NCBI GenBank assembly: GCA_023435505.1
Contig: JAEYRR010000125.1
Span: forward strand, 1-6,554
DNA: 6,554 nucleotides
Direction of reading: 5' to 3'
Source: Bacillota bacterium
Lineage (GTDB): Bacteria; Bacillota; Clostridia; Lachnospirales; Lachnospiraceae
The position numbers and the translations under genes are program-made. Below, in pieces: positions 4,105 through 6,554 of the stretch (position 1 is its first letter; every line of letters begins with the position of its first letter). Under the pieces are notes generated by a model that did no database searches, was not told where the DNA came from, and saw nothing but the letters and a program-made list of their open reading frames with translations.

Positions 4105-5481
4105 GTGAAAACAGATACAATTGCTGCAATTGCTACTGCACTGAGTAATGCTGGTTTGAGCATTATTAGAATCAGTGGTAATGAGGCACTGAATATTATT
4201 GATCAGATATATACCTCCAAATCCGGTAATAAAATACTCTCAGAACAGCCTTCCCATACCATTCATTATGGGTATATTAAGGATGGCAGTGAAATAATAG
4301 ATGAGGTTATGGTCTCTATTATGAAAGCCCCTGCGACTTATACAAGGGAAGACGTTGTGGAGATTAACTGCCATGGAGGTATCATTGTTACGAAACGTAT
4401 TTTACAGACTGTTGTAAAGTATGGAGCTCGCCTTGCAGAACCAGGGGAGTTTACAAAGAGAGCCTTTTTAAATGGCCGCATTGATCTGTCACAGGCAGAA
4501 GCGGTAATTGATATTATACATGCGAAGAGCGAGTATGCATTATCTAGCTCTTTAAAGCAGCTTAAAGGTGGAATATTAGAACGTGTAAAGGAAATCAGAG
4601 ATGCCATTATTTATGATATTGCGTATATTGAGGCAGCTTTAGATGATCCAGAACACATTGATATAGATAGTTATCACGAGGAATTGATTAGGCATTGTGA
4701 AACAGTGACTAAAAAGATTCAGAAGCTTTTAGATACTGCTGATAATGGCAAGGTTATCAGAGAAGGAATCCAGACCGTTATTGTTGGTAAACCTAATGCG
4801 GGGAAGTCTTCTCTTCTTAATGTCCTTGTAGGGGAAGACCGCGCTATTGTTACAGATATTGCAGGGACCACCAGAGATACTTTAGAGGAAATGATACAGT
4901 TAAATGGTGTTGTCTTAAACATCATAGATACGGCTGGTATCCGTACTACAGAAGACATTGTAGAAAGAATCGGTGTGGACCGAGCAAAGAAAGTTGCACA
5001 GGATGCAGATCTTATTTTATATGTAGTGGACGGCTCCAGAGAGTTGGATGAAAATGACCGTCACATTATGGAACTAATCAAAGACAGAAAAGCCATTGTG
5101 TTATTAAATAAATCAGATTTAGAGCAAAAAGTCAGTGTTTCACAAGTTGAAGAGCTGACCGGAAAGCAGGTTATTGTGATTTCTGCGAAAGAGAACAAAG
5201 GAATTGAAGAGTTAGAGGAATGTGTGAAGAACATGTTTATCTCCGGTAACCTTTCCTTTAATGATGAAGTATATATAACAAACGTAAGGCACAAAGCTGC
5301 CTTAGAAGAGAGCCTGTTAAGTATGAAGCAGGCACAGAATAGTATGGAAGCCGGTATGCCGGAAGACTTCTATACAATTGATTTAATGAACGCCTATACC
5401 AGATTAGGAGAAATTATAGGTGAAGAGGTTGGAGACGATTTGGTAAATACTATTTTCCAGAAATTCTGTATGGGGAAATAG
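4105..5481 (+). CDS. mnmE: tRNA uridine-5-carboxymethylaminomethyl modification GTPase MnmE
   Basis: MnmE (TrmE) works with MnmG to modify C5 of the wobble uridine U34 in certain tRNAs, using a folate one-carbon unit and GTP hydrolysis. The 458 residues match the usual length of 450-460. The N-terminal folate-binding domain (about 1-118) begins [22 protein letters not shown]. The helical domain contains the inserted G domain (about 220-380): G1 GKPNAGKSS (228-236), K-loop region [16 protein letters not shown] (243-258), G3 DTAG (275-278), G4 NKSD (335-338) and G5 SAK (360-362). The protein ends FCMGK, with Cys455 of the C-terminal CxGK motif. Start is GTG at 4105 with AAGGGACGG (4091-4099) as ribosome binding site. 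mnmG follows 23 bases after the stop, so the two partners are probably made from one transcript. Confidence 0.97.
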   Translation: MKTDTIAAIATALSNAGLSIIRISGNEALNIIDQIYTSKSGNKILSEQPSHTIHYGYIKDGSEIIDEVMVSIMKAPATYTREDVVEINCHGGIIVTKRILQTVVKYGARLAEPGEFTKRAFLNGRIDLSQAEAVIDIIHAKSEYALSSSLKQLKGGILERVKEIRDAIIYDIAYIEAALDDPEHIDIDSYHEELIRHCETVTKKIQKLLDTADNGKVIREGIQTVIVGKPNAGKSSLLNVLVGEDRAIVTDIAGTTRDTLEEMIQLNGVVLNIIDTAGIRTTEDIVERIGVDRAKKVAQDADLILYVVDGSRELDENDRHIMELIKDRKAIVLLNKSDLEQKVSVSQVEELTGKQVIVISAKENKGIEELEECVKNMFISGNLSFNDEVYITNVRHKAALEESLLSMKQAQNSMEAGMPEDFYTIDLMNAYTRLGEIIGEEVGDDLVNTIFQKFCMGK

Positions 5482-5504
5482 GTAAAAGGGAAAGAGGAAC
5501 AAAA

Positions 5505-6554
5505 ATGCCACATGTATGTGAAGAATATGATGTAGTTGTTGTGGGGGCAGGGCATGCTGGCTGTGAGGCGGCACTTGCTTCTGCAAGATTATCGTTAAAT
5601 ACAATTTTATTTACTATTAGTATGGATAGTATCGCGTTAATGCCATGTAATCCTAATATTGGAGGAAGCTCTAAGGGACATTTAGTAAGAGAAATTGATG
5701 CATTAGGTGGAGAAATGGGCAAAAACATTGATAAAACCTTTATCCAGTCTAAGATGCTCAATGAATCCAAGGGCCCGGCTGTGCACTCCTTACGTGCTCA
5801 GGCTGACAAACAGGATTATAGTAGAGCGATGCGATATGTATTAGAAAATACAGAAAACTTGACATTACGACAGGGAGAAGTCTGTGAGATCTTAGCAGAG
5901 AATGGTAAGGTGACGGGAGTTAAGACATTTTCCGGAGCCACATATCGCTGTAAGGCGGTTGTACTATGTACAGGAACCTATCTTAATGCAAGATGTGTAC
6001 ATGGTGATGTAAGTGTGTATACAGGCCCTAATGGGTTGGCAGCAGCTACTCATTTGACAGATTCATTAAAGAATCTGGGGATTGAGATGTATCGTTTTAA
6101 GACAGGAACACCTGCCAGAATCGACAAGCGCTCCATTGATTTTTCTAAGATGGAGGAGCAAATTGGTGATAAGGAGATTGTACCATTTTCCTTTACTAAC
6201 AAGTCAGAGGATTTGCAAAGAGAACAGATATCCTGTTGGCTTACTTATACCAATGAGAAGACTCATGAAATTATAAGACAGAATCTAGATCGTTCTCCAT
6301 TATACTGCGGAGATATAAAGGGAACAGGCCCTAGATATTGTCCATCCATTGAGGACAAGGTTGTAAGATTTGCAGATAAGCCAAGACATCAGGTATTTAT
6401 TGAACCGGAAGGAAATTATACCAATGAGATGTATATTGGAGGAATGTCCAGTTCTCTACCAGAAGATGTACAATACGCGATGTATCGTACGGTACCAGGA
6501 CTAGAAAATGCTAAGATTGTAAGAAATGCATATGCAATCGAATATGACTGTATC
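5505..6554 (+). CDS. mnmG: tRNA uridine-5-carboxymethylaminomethyl modification enzyme MnmG, N-terminal part (cut by window edge)
   Basis: MnmG (GidA) is the FAD- and NADH-dependent partner of MnmE in wobble-uridine modification. The frame is open for 350 codons to the end of the window; roughly the last 270-280 residues, including the MnmE- and tRNA-contacting C-terminal region, are missing. Visible features are the FAD Rossmann motif [13 protein letters not shown] (11-23, GxGxxG at 14-19), [22 protein letters not shown] (48-69), [10 protein letters not shown] (151-160), FKTGTPAR (198-205) and [13 protein letters not shown] (273-285). Cys48 and Cys279 match the two cysteines needed for activity in the E. 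coli enzyme (C47 and C277). Start is ATG at 5505, with AAAGAGG (5491-5497) 7 bases upstream, 23 bases after the mnmE stop. No frameshift or odd substitution was seen. Confidence 0.97.
   Translation, partial: MPHVCEEYDVVVVGAGHAGCEAALASARLSLNTILFTISMDSIALMPCNPNIGGSSKGHLVREIDALGGEMGKNIDKTFIQSKMLNESKGPAVHSLRAQADKQDYSRAMRYVLENTENLTLRQGEVCEILAENGKVTGVKTFSGATYRCKAVVLCTGTYLNARCVHGDVSVYTGPNGLAAATHLTDSLKNLGIEMYRFKTGTPARIDKRSIDFSKMEEQIGDKEIVPFSFTNKSEDLQREQISCWLTYTNEKTHEIIRQNLDRSPLYCGDIKGTGPRYCPSIEDKVVRFADKPRHQVFIEPEGNYTNEMYIGGMSSSLPEDVQYAMYRTVPGLENAKIVRNAYAIEYDCI

Noticed and set aside
1157..5481. Genome-wide recoding of TAG as an amino acid to explain the rnpA interruption
   Set aside because: rpmH, yidD, yidC and mnmE all end with TAG at normal family lengths and with proper C-termini, so TAG works as a stop in this genome. 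Site-specific read-through is not excluded.
5450..5770. A 106-codon minus-strand reading frame across the mnmE-mnmG junction
   Set aside because: It is antisense to the conserved ends of both genes and has no supporting signal.

Overview
This window is the replication-origin neighbourhood of an AT-rich, low-GC Gram-positive bacterium. Gene order, protein sequences and the AGGAGG-type ribosome binding sites fit the class Clostridia, most likely the family Lachnospiraceae (Clostridium cluster XIVa). The family assignment is inferred from recalled protein similarity, not from a search.

Layout. The 5' end of dnaA lies on the minus strand (1-534, cut by the window edge). A 600-base non-coding stretch (538-1156) follows. 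It holds DnaA boxes, including three packed into 34 bases, a candidate dnaA promoter overlapping a DnaA box, and a near-consensus promoter for rpmH. The plus strand then carries rpmH, rnpA, yidD, yidC, jag (khpB), mnmE and the first 350 codons of mnmG. This is the canonical Firmicutes arrangement, with ribosomal, RNase P, membrane-insertion and tRNA-modification genes diverging from dnaA, so all genes run in the expected direction of fork movement.

How the genes work together. DnaA fires the origin. rpmH encodes ribosomal protein L34. rnpA encodes the protein subunit of RNase P, which matures tRNA 5' ends. YidD and YidC serve membrane-protein insertion, and Jag/KhpB is an RNA-binding protein habitually encoded beside yidC. 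MnmE and MnmG together modify U34 of certain tRNAs. yidD overlaps the end of the full rnpA frame, jag starts 3 bases after yidC, and mnmG starts 23 bases after mnmE. A large hairpin separates jag from mnmE.

What stands out. (1) rnpA carries an in-frame TAG at 1634-1636. Recognisable RnpA C-terminal sequence continues beyond it for 25 codons to a TGA that overlaps the yidD start, so an essential gene appears truncated. Four neighbouring genes end normally on TAG, which argues against general TAG recoding. (2) YidC has Tyr51 where the family usually has the hydrophilic-groove arginine. (3) The jag-mnmE gap holds a 19-position hairpin whose right arm could alternatively pair with the mnmE ribosome binding site. 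I found no mobile element, CRISPR array, tRNA or rRNA, and no clearly new multi-gene system.
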